Counted from the first letter of the stretch, positions 54,313 to 63,923 are shown. The stretch is DNA of 64,000 bases from Deltaproteobacteria bacterium (GCA_024279915.1 JAJRRB010000073.1:1-64000), one strand, 5' to 3'. Made by a program: numbers and translations. Notes: generated by a model not told the origin, from the sequence alone.

Positions 54313-55959
54313 TCACCGACTTAACTGATGCTGGTCACCCCTCTGCTCAAAGACAAAGAAAGCAACCAGATCGGCCAACTGTTCGGACTGGCTGGACAGC
54401 TCTTCGGCAGTTGAAGCCATCTCCTCGGATGCAGAAGCGTTCTGCTGGATAACGCTGTCAAGTTGTTGGACGCTACGTTGGATCTGATCTGCCCCAGCAT
54501 CCTGCTCTTTGCTGGCAGCACTGATCTCCTGAATCAATTCTGCGGTTTTTTGAATATTCGGCACAATAACAGTGAGCAGCTCTCCGGCACGTTCGGCGAC
54601 TTCAACACTACTGGTGGACAATTCATTGATTTCCCCGGCCGCAACTTGACTTCTTTCTGCCAATTTTCGCACTTCTGCGGCCACCACGGCAAACCCCTTG
54701 CCTTGCTCTCCGGCACGTGCAGCCTCAATAGCAGCATTGAGCGCGAGCAGATTGGTCTGTCGAGCAATCTCTTCTATGATCATGATCTTCTCGGCAATCT
54801 CCTTCATCGCCGCAACCGTTTGGCGAACAGCGACACCGCCTTCCTGTGCATCCTTGGCCGCCTCGTGAGCGATCTTCTCGGTCTGCATTGCGTTGTCGGC
54901 ATTCTGACGGATATTGGCGGTCATTTGTTCAATACTGCTTGCTGCTTCTTCAGCAGCGGCAGCCTGTTGGCTGGCACCATTTGACATAACATCAGCCGTA
55001 TCTCGCATCGCCTGGCTGCCGGTCGTCACATGATTGACTGCGAGCTTGACACCACCTACCACTTCCTTGAGTTTTGCAGTCATCTCAGCCAGCGCCTGCA
55101 TCAGCTCATCCTGATCGGATCGCTTGCGTATATCTATATCAAGACGTCCTTCGGCAATCTCCGCCGCTATTCCGGTGACGATTTTAGTTGCACCCACCAT
55201 CTTGCGCATTGATACCAGCAACTGACCGGTTTCATCACGACCGCCTCCGGAGATCTCAACCTGCAGATTACCAACGGACAAACTGTCGGAGACATGGACA
55301 GCATGTTTGAGCGGTCGACTGATACTGCGGGAAATCCAGTAAGCAGCGACCCCAAGCAGAATTACGATTACGACAATTATCAGGCCGAACTTGATCGTTG
55401 CGTCATAAAAGGCCACATCGACATCATCAACATAAATACCGGAACCGACAACCCAACCCCAGGGTGCGAAGCCTTTCACGTAGGAAGTTTTTGGCGCCAG
55501 AGTCTTGCTATCACCCTTTTGCCAGACGTAGTCGACAAAGCCTCCCCCATTGGCCCGCACAACGCTGACCATATTCATAAACAAGCGCGTACCGTTCGGA
55601 TCCTCGAAGGAGGAAAGATCCTGGCCCTCAAGTTTCTTCACATATGGATGCATAATCATCTTGGGCTGCATGTCGTTAATCCAGAAATAATCCTTCTCGT
55701 TATAACGCATACCTTCGATGACCTGCATGGCCGTCTGTTGTGCTTCGGTTTCTGAGAGTTCGCCGGATTCTACTTTCGCTTGATAATGCTCAAGGACCCC
55801 GTAGGTACTCTCCACGAGGTTACGCGTCTTATCCTTACGGTCTTCGAGCATGACATCCTTCTGTAGGGTGAGGAAGACACCGGTGATAGCCACCACTGTA
55901 ACCAGAGAGCCTACGACCATCAATGCCAGTTTCTGACCGACTCTAAGATTTTCAATCAT
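54313..55959 (-). CDS. Methyl-accepting chemotaxis protein with sCache domain
   Basis: The 548-residue receptor starts at the ATG at 55959 behind GGAGGT. TM1 (about 7-28) is followed by a periplasmic single-Cache domain ([40 protein letters not shown]), TM2 (about 190-210), a HAMP domain and the cytoplasmic signalling hairpin with the conserved tip [20 protein letters not shown]. sCache domains often bind small carboxylates. Glu/Gln-rich methylation helices are present. No che genes are nearby. Confidence 0.95.
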   Translation of the reverse strand: MIENLRVGQKLALMVVGSLVTVVAITGVFLTLQKDVMLEDRKDKTRNLVESTYGVLEHYQAKVESGELSETEAQQTAMQVIEGMRYNEKDYFWINDMQPKMIMHPYVKKLEGQDLSSFEDPNGTRLFMNMVSVVRANGGGFVDYVWQKGDSKTLAPKTSYVKGFAPWGWVVGSGIYVDDVDVAFYDATIKFGLIIVVIVILLGVAAYWISRSISRPLKHAVHVSDSLSVGNLQVEISGGGRDETGQLLVSMRKMVGATKIVTGIAAEIAEGRLDIDIRKRSDQDELMQALAEMTAKLKEVVGGVKLAVNHVTTGSQAMRDTADVMSNGASQQAAAAEEAASSIEQMTANIRQNADNAMQTEKIAHEAAKDAQEGGVAVRQTVAAMKEIAEKIMIIEEIARQTNLLALNAAIEAARAGEQGKGFAVVAAEVRKLAERSQVAAGEINELSTSSVEVAERAGELLTVIVPNIQKTAELIQEISAASKEQDAGADQIQRSVQQLDSVIQQNASASEEMASTAEELSSQSEQLADLVAFFVFEQRGDQHQLSR

Positions 55960-56109
55960 GGTAAACCTCCAAACCGCATACATGAGTGACCAATTTCACA
56001 ACCAGTACCTTTTTAAATACTATAACATTCAAATAACGACATAAAGGAAAAGTGTGAGATTAAACTCTGAACCAGACTTTTAAAAATATTTATGGCAGAA
56101 TGATTTGCT

Positions 56110-58596
56110 ATGCCAGTTCCTATTCCACAACTCCCCGTAGAAACGATTCTGCCCGAACTTGACCAGGCCCTTGCAACCTCCAGAACCGTCGTGCTTCAAG
56201 CCCCTCCCGGCTCTGGCAAGACCACCCGTGTCCCACTAGCCTTACTCGATGCTTCCTGGCTGAAAAACCATCGTATTCTGATGCTCGAACCGCGCCGGCT
56301 TGCAGCGACTAACGCTGCACGCTATATGGCATCACTGCGCAATGAACCGGTCGGTGACACAATCGGTTATGCGATCCGTTATGAGCGTAAAGTCGGACCG
56401 AGCACCAGACTCGAAGTCATCACTGAAGGCTTGTTGATCAGACGCATGCAGAGCGACCCGGAGCTCGCCGGAGTCGGGCTGGTGATTTTTGACGAATTTC
56501 ACGAACGCAGCCTGCAGGCCGATCTCGCCCTGGCACTCTGCCGAGATATCCAACAAGGTCTGCGTGATGATCTTCACATCCTCATCATGTCGGCGACTCT
56601 TGATGCCGAGCCATTGGCACGTTTGCTCAACAATTGTCCCATTGTAACCACTACAGGCCGATCCTTCCCGGTTGCCATCGACCATCTTGCTGAGGCAAAC
56701 CGATACAAAATTGCCGAGGCAACAGCACAGGGAATCCGTCACGCATTAAAAGAAACCAGCGGAGACGTGTTGGCGTTCTTACCTGGTGTTGGCGAAATTC
56801 ACCGCTGCCACAATCTGTTGCTGGATATCTCCTCGCAAATCGCCTTGCGACCTCTCTACGGTGGGCTGCCCTTTGCTGATCAGGAAGCCGCAATTCTGCC
56901 AGGCAAGCAGCGGCGGGTCGTACTATCGACCAACGTCGCTGAGACCAGCCTGACCATAGAAGGGATTGAAACCGTTGTCGATAGCGGCTGGGAACGACGA
57001 CCACACTTTGATGCAACACGCGGCATGACCCGTCTGGAGACAGTACGCATTTCACGGGCCAGTGCAGAGCAACGGTCAGGACGGGCCGGACGCCTTGGAC
57101 CTGGTCGATGTTTCAGACTCTGGACGAAAGGGACTCATGGTGCCTTGCTCCCCTTTGCACCACCCGAGATTCGTCAGGCTGACCTGGCACCACTGGCTTT
57201 CGAACTCGCCCAATGGGGCGTGCAGGATGCCACCACTCTGACGTGGGTTGATGTACCACCAAATGGACATTTGACCGCAGCACGTCGTTTACTGGTGGAC
57301 CTTGGAGCATTCGATAAAGAGGGCAGACAGACCAGATTGGGAGATGAAATGGCCAGGTTCCCAACCCATCCGCGTCTAGCCAGGCTTCTGGTCACAGCGA
57401 TTACTGATGACTGTCCTGGTCTTGGCAGTGATCTGGTCGCATTGCTGACAGAACGTGATCTGCTGACAAGGTCTCGACAAGAAGCACGTGCGACAGGTCC
57501 AAGCGATCTACTTGAACGTCTTGAAATTCTGCACCGCGATAAGTCGCCACGCAGCGGCTCGGTCCGTCGTGCAGCAGCCTTCTGGAGGAAACGAACCAAA
57601 GCCGGACAAGAACCGCATCCCGACCCGGAATCCATAGGTCGCCTGTTGGCCTGTGCTTATCCCGATCAGGTCGGCTTGAGAAGAAAACCAGGAAGCCAGC
57701 GTTACCTGCTACGTAACGGCCAGGGCGTCACTCTCGCGTCCAGTTCGGTGGTTCATGATGTGGAGTGGCTGGTGGCAGTTGAAACTGTTGAACGCAACGG
57801 CGGTGAAAACGAAATCCGTCTAGCGAATGTACTCACCCGTGCAACAGTCGAAGAATTATTCGGAGACAATCTGGAATGGCAGCGTGAATCGAGTTGGGAC
57901 GACAAGGCGAATCGGGTCGTTGCCCGGGAAGTACGAAGACTCGGCGCGATCATCATGCAGGAACGACCGGTAGCGGCAACACTAAACGACACCCTCCCCG
58001 CCTTGATCGACCTGATTCGTCGCCAGGGTCTCGACATTCTTCCCTGGACACGCGATACCCGGCAAATACAGGCCAGAGCCAGCTTTTTGCATCAACATCT
58101 CGCAAAGTATGGCTGGCGTGATTGGTCAGACACGACATTAATGGATGACCTGGAGAGCTGGCTGTCTGCCTGGTTATCTCATGTGAAGAATCGACATGAC
58201 CTGAACAGGATCGAGCTGAAAGCAGCTCTCAAAGCACGACTCGGCTGGAAGCAACTCAAAGAGCTTGATCATTTGGCCCCTGAAAGATTGGAAGTGCCAA
58301 GCGGTTCGTGTATCAAGCTTGACTACACTGGAGAAGAGTTGCCGGTTCTGGCTGTCAAACTGCAGGAGATGTTTGGTCTCGCCGAAACGCCATGTCTGGT
58401 TGACAGCCGCGTTCCAGTCCTGATCCATCTGCTTTCCCCGGCAGGGCGGCCGCTGGCCGTGACACGCGATTTAAAGAGTTTCTGGGATACGGTTTATCCG
58501 GAAGTTCAGAAAGAAATGAAAGGTCGCTATCCCAAACACCCCTGGCCTGATGATCCATGGAACGCGATAGCAACGAAAAGAACGAAGAGACGCTGA
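56110..58596 (+). CDS. hrpB: ATP-dependent helicase HrpB
   Basis: The 828-residue DEAH/RHA helicase has Walker A APPGSGKTT, motif II DEFHERS (with His of DExH), motif III SATLDAEP, motif V STNVAETSLTIEGI and motif VI QRSGRAGR. A helicase-associated domain and the HrpB-specific C-terminus follow (ending WDTVYPEVQKEMKGRYPKHP, the family signature). Family members bind nucleic acid, but the cellular role is unclear. Length is normal. It is convergent with yaeQ, 16 bases apart. Confidence 0.95.
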   Translation: MPVPIPQLPVETILPELDQALATSRTVVLQAPPGSGKTTRVPLALLDASWLKNHRILMLEPRRLAATNAARYMASLRNEPVGDTIGYAIRYERKVGPSTRLEVITEGLLIRRMQSDPELAGVGLVIFDEFHERSLQADLALALCRDIQQGLRDDLHILIMSATLDAEPLARLLNNCPIVTTTGRSFPVAIDHLAEANRYKIAEATAQGIRHALKETSGDVLAFLPGVGEIHRCHNLLLDISSQIALRPLYGGLPFADQEAAILPGKQRRVVLSTNVAETSLTIEGIETVVDSGWERRPHFDATRGMTRLETVRISRASAEQRSGRAGRLGPGRCFRLWTKGTHGALLPFAPPEIRQADLAPLAFELAQWGVQDATTLTWVDVPPNGHLTAARRLLVDLGAFDKEGRQTRLGDEMARFPTHPRLARLLVTAITDDCPGLGSDLVALLTERDLLTRSRQEARATGPSDLLERLEILHRDKSPRSGSVRRAAAFWRKRTKAGQEPHPDPESIGRLLACAYPDQVGLRRKPGSQRYLLRNGQGVTLASSSVVHDVEWLVAVETVERNGGENEIRLANVLTRATVEELFGDNLEWQRESSWDDKANRVVAREVRRLGAIIMQERPVAATLNDTLPALIDLIRRQGLDILPWTRDTRQIQARASFLHQHLAKYGWRDWSDTTLMDDLESWLSAWLSHVKNRHDLNRIELKAALKARLGWKQLKELDHLAPERLEVPSGSCIKLDYTGEELPVLAVKLQEMFGLAETPCLVDSRVPVLIHLLSPAGRPLAVTRDLKSFWDTVYPEVQKEMKGRYPKHPWPDDPWNAIATKRTKRR

Positions 58597-58612
58597 TTGG
58601 GGAAGAGCTGGT

Positions 58613-59158
58613 TCAGTCTTTGGACATACGAACCAGAGGTAGGACACCGACCGTCTGATCACCACAATTCAACCAGATCTCACCATCCTGGATCGTGCAC
58701 TGCAACTGCATACTGCGCTGCACGAGATTCGCCATTTCGGTACTCGCCACTTCGGGTATTTCAATCACACTGAGGTTTTTAAAACGTTGCAGTTTGTTGG
58801 CGTTACGCTGCCACCACATATCCGCATTTCGACCGCCATAGAGGTAAAGGCAGACCTGCGAGCCACGACTGCAGGCTTGACGCACCCGACGCTCATCAGG
58901 CAAACCGACATCGATCCATAGTTCGATCTCGTCACTTAAGCTCTTCTGCCAGAGAGCAGGCTCTTCATCGTCACACAATCCCTTGGTAAAGCTCAGATGC
59001 TCATCAGCATGCAGGACAAAGGCAAGTAAACGCACCATCATCCGTTCATCAGTCTCCGACGGATGACGCGCCAAAGTCAGTTGATGCTCCTCATAATAGT
59101 GACGATCCATGTCGGAGATCTGCAGATTGGCTTTAAAGATGGTCGAGTTCAGTGCCAT
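58613..59158 (-). CDS. yaeQ: YaeQ family protein
   Basis: The 181-residue protein starts at the ATG at 59158 (MALNSTIFKANLQISDMDRH, the family start); the reading is open to 59284 but that would run into ybiT. Motifs: HPSETDERMMVRLLAFVLHA, LWIDVGLPDERRVRQACSRG, GRNADMWW. YaeQ has a PD-(D/E)XK-like fold of unsettled function. Confidence 0.93.
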   Translation of the reverse strand: MALNSTIFKANLQISDMDRHYYEEHQLTLARHPSETDERMMVRLLAFVLHADEHLSFTKGLCDDEEPALWQKSLSDEIELWIDVGLPDERRVRQACSRGSQVCLYLYGGRNADMWWQRNANKLQRFKNLSVIEIPEVASTEMANLVQRSMQLQCTIQDGEIWLNCGDQTVGVLPLVRMSKD

Positions 59159-59204
59159 CGGGTGGTCCTTTTGGTTGGCAGGTAATTCGTATTCAATCTT
59201 CGAA

Positions 59205-60839
59205 TTAAAGCTTCGATTCCGCACCATCAGAAGACAACTCTTTACGTAATGCATTAATATCTGCACTTTCCAGATACTCGTCAAAACTCATCACTCGGTC
59301 GATCACTCCGCCCGGAGTCAGCTCAACAATCCGGTTGGCGACTGTGGAAACAAACTTATGGTCGTGAGAGGCAAAAAGGATCACTTCGGAAAAGTTAATC
59401 AGACTGTTATTAAGCGCAGTAATTGATTCCAGGTCAAGATGGTTGGTCGGCTCATCGAACATCAGAACATTGGCGTTGGTCAGCATCATTCGCGCCAGCA
59501 TACAACGCACTTTCTCGCCACCACTAAGCACATTGGTCATTTTGGTCGCCTCGTCGCCTGAAAAGAGCATGCGGCCGAGAAAACCGCGGGCAAAACTCTC
59601 CCCTTCATGGGGCGGATACTGGCAGAGCCATTCGATAAGATTCAAGTCGTTGGCGAAATAAGCACTGTTTTCCTTGGGAAAGTAGGTATTGGTAATCGTC
59701 ACACCCCAGCGATAACTGCCGCTGTCAGGTTCTATTTCCCCAGCAAGAATCTGCAATAGCGTGGTTTTTGAGAGACTGTTGCCGCCGACAAAAGCAATCT
59801 TCTCGCCTTTGTTAACAACCATACTGAAATCATTCAGCACCTTGACACCATCAATGGTTTTGCAAAGGTCCGTGATTTCAAGAATGATGTCACCGCAAGG
59901 GCGCTCAGGCTTGAAGACGACAAAGGGATACTTGCGTGATGATACCGGCAACTCTTCAATATCCAGCTTCTCCAACAACCTTTTACGTGAAGTTGCCTGC
60001 TTGGCCTTGGAGGCGTTGGAACTGAAGCGGGCGATAAAATCTTTAAGCTCGGCGGCTTTGTCACTGGCTTTTTTGTTGGCGTCCTGTTTCTGTTTCAAAA
60101 CCATCTCGCTGGCTTCATACCAGAAATCATAGTTACCTACGTAGGTACGGATAGAACCAAAGTCGATATCGGCAATATGAGTGCAAGCCTGGTTGAGGAA
60201 GTGACGGTCATGGGAAACGACAATCACGGTATTCTGAAAACGACCGAGAAATTCTTCGAGCCATTGAATCGATTTAAGATCAAGGTTGTTGGTTGGCTCG
60301 TCAAGGAGCAAGACCTCCGGGTTGCCGAACAGTGCTTGGGCCAGCAACACACGGACTTTATCGCCACCTTCCAGCTCTTTCATCTTTTTCTGACGCAGCT
60401 TTTCCGGGATCCCCAACCCGTTCAGCAAAACGGCGGCCTCAGATTCGACTTCGTAACCGTTCATATCGGAGAATTCAGCTTCCAATTCCCCGGAACGAAC
60501 ACCATCTTCTTCGGTAAATTCACCTTTGGAATAGATTGCCTCGCGCTCGACCATGACTTCGTAAAGCCGTCTATGCCCCATGACAACGGTATTAAAGACG
60601 GTTTCTTCATCAAAGGCAAAGTGGTCCTGGCGCAGTACGGCCAGACGCAACCCTTTGCCAATCGACACTTCACCTTTATCAGCGTCGGAATCTCCCGACA
60701 GGATCTTAAGAAAGGTCGATTTCCCGGCACCGTTGGCACCGATAAGCCCGTAGCAGTTACCGGGAGTGAACTTGATGTTAACGTTTTTGAACATAGTCCG
60801 TTTGCCGTAAGCTAAACAGATATTGGATGCACTGATCAT
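59205..60839 (-). CDS. ybiT: ABC-F family ATPase YbiT
   Basis: The 544-residue protein has two ABC cassettes and no membrane domain. Walker A GLIGANGAGKSTF (about 33) and FVGGNSLSKTTLL (second, with Ser in place of the first Gly-Lys-type residue), signature regions LEGGDKVRV and LSGGEKVRCML, Walker B LLLDEPTNN and LMFDEPTNH, and the linker between. VLRQDHFAFDEETVFNTVVM matches YbiT. ABC-F proteins act on ribosomes. Start at 60839 chosen by family alignment. The second Walker A reading GGNSLSKTT is unusual: GxNGxGKST is expected, so ATPase site 2 may be altered. Confidence 0.92.
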   Translation of the reverse strand: MISASNICLAYGKRTMFKNVNIKFTPGNCYGLIGANGAGKSTFLKILSGDSDADKGEVSIGKGLRLAVLRQDHFAFDEETVFNTVVMGHRRLYEVMVEREAIYSKGEFTEEDGVRSGELEAEFSDMNGYEVESEAAVLLNGLGIPEKLRQKKMKELEGGDKVRVLLAQALFGNPEVLLLDEPTNNLDLKSIQWLEEFLGRFQNTVIVVSHDRHFLNQACTHIADIDFGSIRTYVGNYDFWYEASEMVLKQKQDANKKASDKAAELKDFIARFSSNASKAKQATSRKRLLEKLDIEELPVSSRKYPFVVFKPERPCGDIILEITDLCKTIDGVKVLNDFSMVVNKGEKIAFVGGNSLSKTTLLQILAGEIEPDSGSYRWGVTITNTYFPKENSAYFANDLNLIEWLCQYPPHEGESFARGFLGRMLFSGDEATKMTNVLSGGEKVRCMLARMMLTNANVLMFDEPTNHLDLESITALNNSLINFSEVILFASHDHKFVSTVANRIVELTPGGVIDRVMSFDEYLESADINALRKELSSDGAESKL

Positions 60840-60871
60840 GGGTGAGTCATTCCTTAGCAATTCATCTTCTT

Positions 60872-60919
60872 AAAAAATAAAAAACCACGGGGGCACCCCC
60901 CGCAGTCTTCACTACTGCG
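60872..60919 (-). promoter_or_regulatory. Possible transcription attenuator in the ybiT leader
   Basis: On the minus strand a hairpin (CGCAGT...ACTGCG, 60919-60901) partly overlaps a second, GC-rich hairpin (CGGGGGGTGCCCCCG, about 60903-60889) followed by TTTTTTATTTTTT, about 30 bases before the ybiT ATG. Mutually exclusive hairpins ending in a T-run before a coding region are the layout of attenuation, used by several ABC-F genes. It could instead be a plain terminator for an upstream transcript. Confidence 0.5.
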
Positions 60920-61370
60920 AACCTATAGCACTCTTCATCTGGCCAGGCAATGCTTTTCGATAATATACTTTTAAAGATAAGCAAACAAACTTGGATGCAA
61001 GTTGATTATGGAACCATTTAAAGTTTCAGAGACTTCAAAGTGGATTGATGAATGTGAAAAGAAAATTGATCCGAGCAGAAAGCTGGCAGACTAACATTAG
61101 ATGTAATAGGTCAGACATATCCCTAGGTCATGTAAGAAAGAGTTGCAACAGGATTTATATTAAGCCTACATGCGGTCAATCACTCTTCTTAAAAATTGTG
61201 ATTTTTGAGAGAAAATGGGTGTCCTACAAGTCCTTAGGTAATATAGGAACTGCTGCTGGAATAACTGGTAGGACAATCAACGAAAAGAGTCCTATACACC
61301 AAGGTGTTGACACAGTTGAGGTCGATAATGATCGGGGAAGGGCTGAGTGGTTTCAGTGTGTCAAGAGCTT
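60920..61370. other. 450-base stretch without a supported gene
   Basis: A 122-codon plus-strand reading (61045-61413) is basic, lacks a convincing ribosome-binding site and ends inside a repeat, so I do not call it. The stretch contains one copy (61176-61222) of a repeat found again at 63879-63923. Confidence 0.35.
61176..61222 (+). repeat. Dispersed repeat, copy 1
   Basis: The core ATCACTCTTCTTAAAAATTG, then TG...GAGAAAATGG, is shared with 63879-63923 (about 45 bases, small differences) in the same orientation. No coding content. Confidence 0.55.
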
Positions 61371-61417
61371 GGTCCTGACACACCCTCAAAACTGTTTCAG
61401 CGGATGGTGTTGAGACA
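61371..61417. repeat. Imperfect palindromic repeat, copy A
   Basis: TGACACACCCTCAAAACTGT followed by TTCAGCGGATGGTGTTGAGACA. The ends TGACACACC and GGTGTTGAGACA are roughly complementary. Related copies are at 61848-61895 and 62621-62668, bracketing two minus-strand genes. Confidence 0.55.
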
Positions 61418-61423
61418 TCAAAT

Positions 61424-61813
61424 CTATTCATGCTCTGGTAGCGTGAAGAGAAAAGTATGGGGGGAGTCCCCGTGCACAAGATCGTGGGCACGAACGAGGA
61501 CCTGACTTACCCCTTCAGGTATTTCCACACCGCTCAGAGAACGAGTAAATGGTTGTTCCTCTACGTGTGGGTGAGCCAGGCTCCGGGTGTCGAGTAGAAT
61601 TTTTCCATCTGGAGTCCAGACCTCCCAACGGTCGGCAAAATGATTCCAGTCTTCGTCGTTATGTTCAAGGGTCACAACAAACAAATAACTGTCACCAAAA
61701 AAACCTATTTCCCGTTTCGCTGTTACATCCAGAATTTTAACTTCGTTAGCCTCCACAAGTTGACTTCCGAAAAAAACAGAGACAATCACACATAACGCAA
61801 TCGCAAGTTTCAT
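61424..61813 (-). CDS. Hypothetical secreted protein, 129 aa
   Basis: A signal peptide (MKLAIALCVIVSVFFGSQLVEA) precedes a small domain: VKILDVTAKREIGFFGDSYL, FVVTLEHNDEDWNHFADRWE, VWTPDGKILLDTRSLAHPHV, and FTRSLSGVEIPEGVSQVLVR. The His-rich LAHPHVEEQPF and the strand pattern suggest a beta-sandwich that could bind metal. Homologues of this kind are annotated only as hypothetical. ATG follows AGGAGAAGGC. Confidence 0.75.
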   Translation of the reverse strand: MKLAIALCVIVSVFFGSQLVEANEVKILDVTAKREIGFFGDSYLFVVTLEHNDEDWNHFADRWEVWTPDGKILLDTRSLAHPHVEEQPFTRSLSGVEIPEGVSQVLVRAHDLVHGDSPHTFLFTLPEHE

Positions 61814-61847
61814 CTTTGCCTTCTCCTTGACCTGTCTCGTTCACCTC

Positions 61848-61895
61848 GGTCCTGACACACCCGATTTCACGTCTCAGTGGCGTGGTTTATGAGAC
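61848..61895. repeat. Imperfect palindromic repeat, copy B
   Basis: GGTCCTGACACACCCGATTT, then CACGTCTCAGTGGCGTGGTT and TATGAGACA. It shares its first 15 bases with copy A and the general fold with copies A and C. Confidence 0.5.
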
Positions 61896-62593
61896 AAATT
61901 TCTCTGTAACCTCAGTCTTTACAGCATGGGCATTAGCTCTGTCATTCTCGCTGACCAAACTATAAAAACGAAAAGAAGTAATAATAATCAACGCCCCAAT
62001 TATATGTGTAATGGAATCAATTATTATCGACGATATATATATGCTCTCAAGTACGGAAGAAATACTAGGAGAGACGAGTCCTACGAAAAGACCAATCGGG
62101 ATCATGAAAATTAAAGTGCAACCCATTATCTGCCATTGATGGGGTCTTGTTTTTTCAAAACTTACCACCAAAGCATCAACAGGTTTAAGGTTGTCCAGCG
62201 TCGTATAAATATCAGCTAAAAATAGCCTTGTGAATAAATATATGCCTGGGATAACCAGTAATGCAAACCCGATACTGACTGAAATGCCAACAATTAAGGT
62301 AACAAAAACATTCTAGGCCACACCTTCAAGCTACCTAGAAAACAGGAAGATATAGTTACCTCTTTGCCGCTTACTTTGTTTGAAATGAAGAGGATCAACG
62401 CACCCAAATAAATTGGCATGAGAAGGAATCCGGCCACATTACTCGTAACCACGAAAAACATACCCGAGAAATAGTTAAGAACTACTCCGTACTTAAGTGC
62501 TGCCAATGGAACCGCTACTGGCAAGACAATCATACAAATTGCCAAGAAGTTATTTATGTAGAATTGCAATACTTGTTTACACAGCGCAGTCAT
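61887..62593 (-). CDS. YciC-like/GlpQ-membrane-domain-type integral membrane protein, frameshifted
   Basis: Two readings, 62294-62593 and 61887-62171, belong to one gene. Restoring one base near 62305-62312 joins SSCFLGSLKVWP to NVFVTLIVGISVSIGFALLV, then IPGIYLFTRLFLADIYTTLD and the second reading (VVSFEKTRPHQWQIMG). The result is a 235-residue protein with about six transmembrane helices; SLKVWP, IPGIYL..R and SxxxT are features of YciC/DUF975-like proteins. The total length is one short of a multiple of three, consistent with a single lost base. Confidence 0.65.
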
Positions 62594-62620
62594 ATGTCTC
62601 TATTTGTCCTAAATACCCCG

Positions 62621-62668
62621 TCGTTGACACACGCCCAAAACCGTTTCAGGGGCGTCCGGCTGACACAT
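62621..62668. repeat. Imperfect palindromic repeat, copy C
   Basis: TTGACACACGCCCAAAACCG, then TTTCAGGGGCGTCCGGCTGACACA. It is closest to copy A in the CAAAAC(C/T)GTTTCAG centre. It lies just upstream of the YciC-like gene. Confidence 0.55.
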
Positions 62669-62715
62669 AAGCTGTAGCATTGGATACAATTCTTCAAAAC
62701 AGGAATATCGACCAG

Positions 62716-63132
62716 TTAATATGCTAGAGAATCCTTGACCAATTTTTGCAGTTGATTCCTCAAGCAACTATCAAGCAGGCCGTCGAGTTTATCAAAACTT
62801 ATTGGTTTCTGGATGAGGGTGCATCCCAATCTGTTTGCTCTTTCATGGTCAGCCATTTCTATGTTTCCAGACATTACAAATTTGTTTTTCAATATGCCTT
62901 TGCATCCTTTTTCGGTCATTTTTTCGATAAAGTCTAAAGCGTTGCACCCCGTCAGGAAATAATTAACAAAAAGCACATCTCCACAAGGTGTGTCTTTTGT
63001 GCAGTCATGGTCATTGAACACATCACACCCGATCGGCGAGTCTACTGTGACGACATCATGGCCTTTCTCCTCAAGATGCCATTTGAATGTATCTCTAATG
63101 CAAGCTTCATCATCAATCACAACTATACGCAT
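62716..63132 (-). CDS. Stand-alone receiver domain protein with Asn at the phospho-acceptor site
   Basis: The 138-residue protein starts at the ATG at 63132 behind GGGGGC (the reading is open to 63264). It is a CheY-like domain: MRIVVIDDEACIRDTFKWHL (acidic DD pair), VMSGN (Ser/Thr position) and IQKPIS (Lys) are present. The acceptor position reads VLFVNYFLTGCNALDF, where the usual sequence is VLLDxxLPGMNGLEF, so Asp is replaced by Asn. No output domain is present. It may be a phosphorylation-independent or pseudo-receiver. A terminator-like hairpin lies upstream. Confidence 0.75.
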   Translation of the reverse strand: MRIVVIDDEACIRDTFKWHLEEKGHDVVTVDSPIGCDVFNDHDCTKDTPCGDVLFVNYFLTGCNALDFIEKMTEKGCKGILKNKFVMSGNIEMADHERANRLGCTLIQKPISFDKLDGLLDSCLRNQLQKLVKDSLAY

Positions 63133-63228
63133 TTCAAGCCCCCTTAAGCCCCACATAAGAATGAAGACTAAACATTTAAGTCTTAAATCACTCTTTGGGC
63201 TACTTACTCTCCTAACTGAAAAAACAAA

Positions 63229-63254
63229 AAGCCACCCGCAGTCGTGCAGATGGC
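63229..63254 (-). terminator. Terminator-like hairpin 1 in the gene-poor right end
   Basis: On the minus strand GCCATCTGCA and TGCGGGTGGC pair around CGAC, followed by TTTTTGTTTTTT. No coding gene ends just upstream on this strand. Confidence 0.65.
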
Positions 63255-63569
63255 CTGTAGTCATTGTTCAACATTCTCCCTAGATTCCTATTCACCTAGC
63301 AACTGGCACACTCGGCAATTTACAGCAATCAGCTCAAAACGTCAAAATGGCAGGTGTCTCATAAGTTATGTCAGCAACTTATTCTGTCAACGAATGACCT
63401 ATTGTCGGTGGACAATTCCTAGAAACCCTGCGACATAAGACACTGCTAATCTATAGCAATCGAATGGTAAGGTCAAAGAGGTGTATTTGTTATTTACCCT
63501 CTCGCATTGCTTGGCGGGTGTGGAAATGGCAAAAGCTCTAAATTCTTATCACCTCTGACAAATAATAAA
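63255..63569. other. 315-base stretch without a supported gene
   Basis: Only short readings without ribosome-binding sites are found. It ends at the next terminator-like hairpin and could hold a small RNA on the minus strand. Confidence 0.3.
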
Positions 63570-63606
63570 AAAAGCCCCACAGTCAGGAGGGGGAGGAGAC
63601 CATGGG
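63570..63606 (-). terminator. Terminator-like hairpin 2
   Basis: On the minus strand GCCCCATGG and CTGTGGGGC close a larger loop (TCTCCTCCCCCTCCTGA), followed by TTTTTTT. Again no coding gene lies immediately upstream. Confidence 0.55.
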
Positions 63607-63811
63607 GCAAAGGTTTTCTGCCTGAAGGAGGCTATCTCAGACCCACCTGTAACAGCAAATCTTCGATAGTCGTTAAGATATCTGGTTACTCAAGAAAAAC
63701 AAACGTGAGGTCTCGTATAAATTTAATCACCACTCCACAAAAACCAACTACGCAAATGAGCACACAAAGCTCTAGTCACAATCGCCTCAGCTTTATCCTG
63801 CATAACAAAAC

Positions 63812-63839
63812 AGCCACCCGGTGATCGCACCAGATGGCC
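63812..63839 (-). terminator. Terminator-like hairpin 3
   Basis: On the minus strand GCCATCTGGTG and CACCGGGTGGC pair around CGAT, followed by TGTTTTGTT. It resembles hairpin 1 in sequence. Confidence 0.5.
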
Positions 63840-63878
63840 ATAGTTTTGTCTTCCTAAATGTCTCTATCAAGAAGAAGC

Positions 63879-63923
63879 CGATCACTCTTCTTTAAAATTG
63901 TGAATGACAAGAAAATGGCCACC
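63879..63923 (+). repeat. Dispersed repeat, copy 2
   Basis: ATCACTCTTCTTTAAAATTG, then TG...AAGAAAATGG, matching 61176-61222. It runs directly into the palindrome at 63915. Confidence 0.55.

Noticed and set aside
61045-61413. Plus-strand reading of 122 codons
   Set aside because: No ribosome-binding site, ends inside a dispersed repeat, and the composition is irregular.
63570-63640. Riboswitch-like purine-rich segment with GGGGCAAAGG
   Set aside because: It does not fit any riboswitch consensus I can recall; the GGGGC/GCCCC pairing with a T-run is explained by a terminator.
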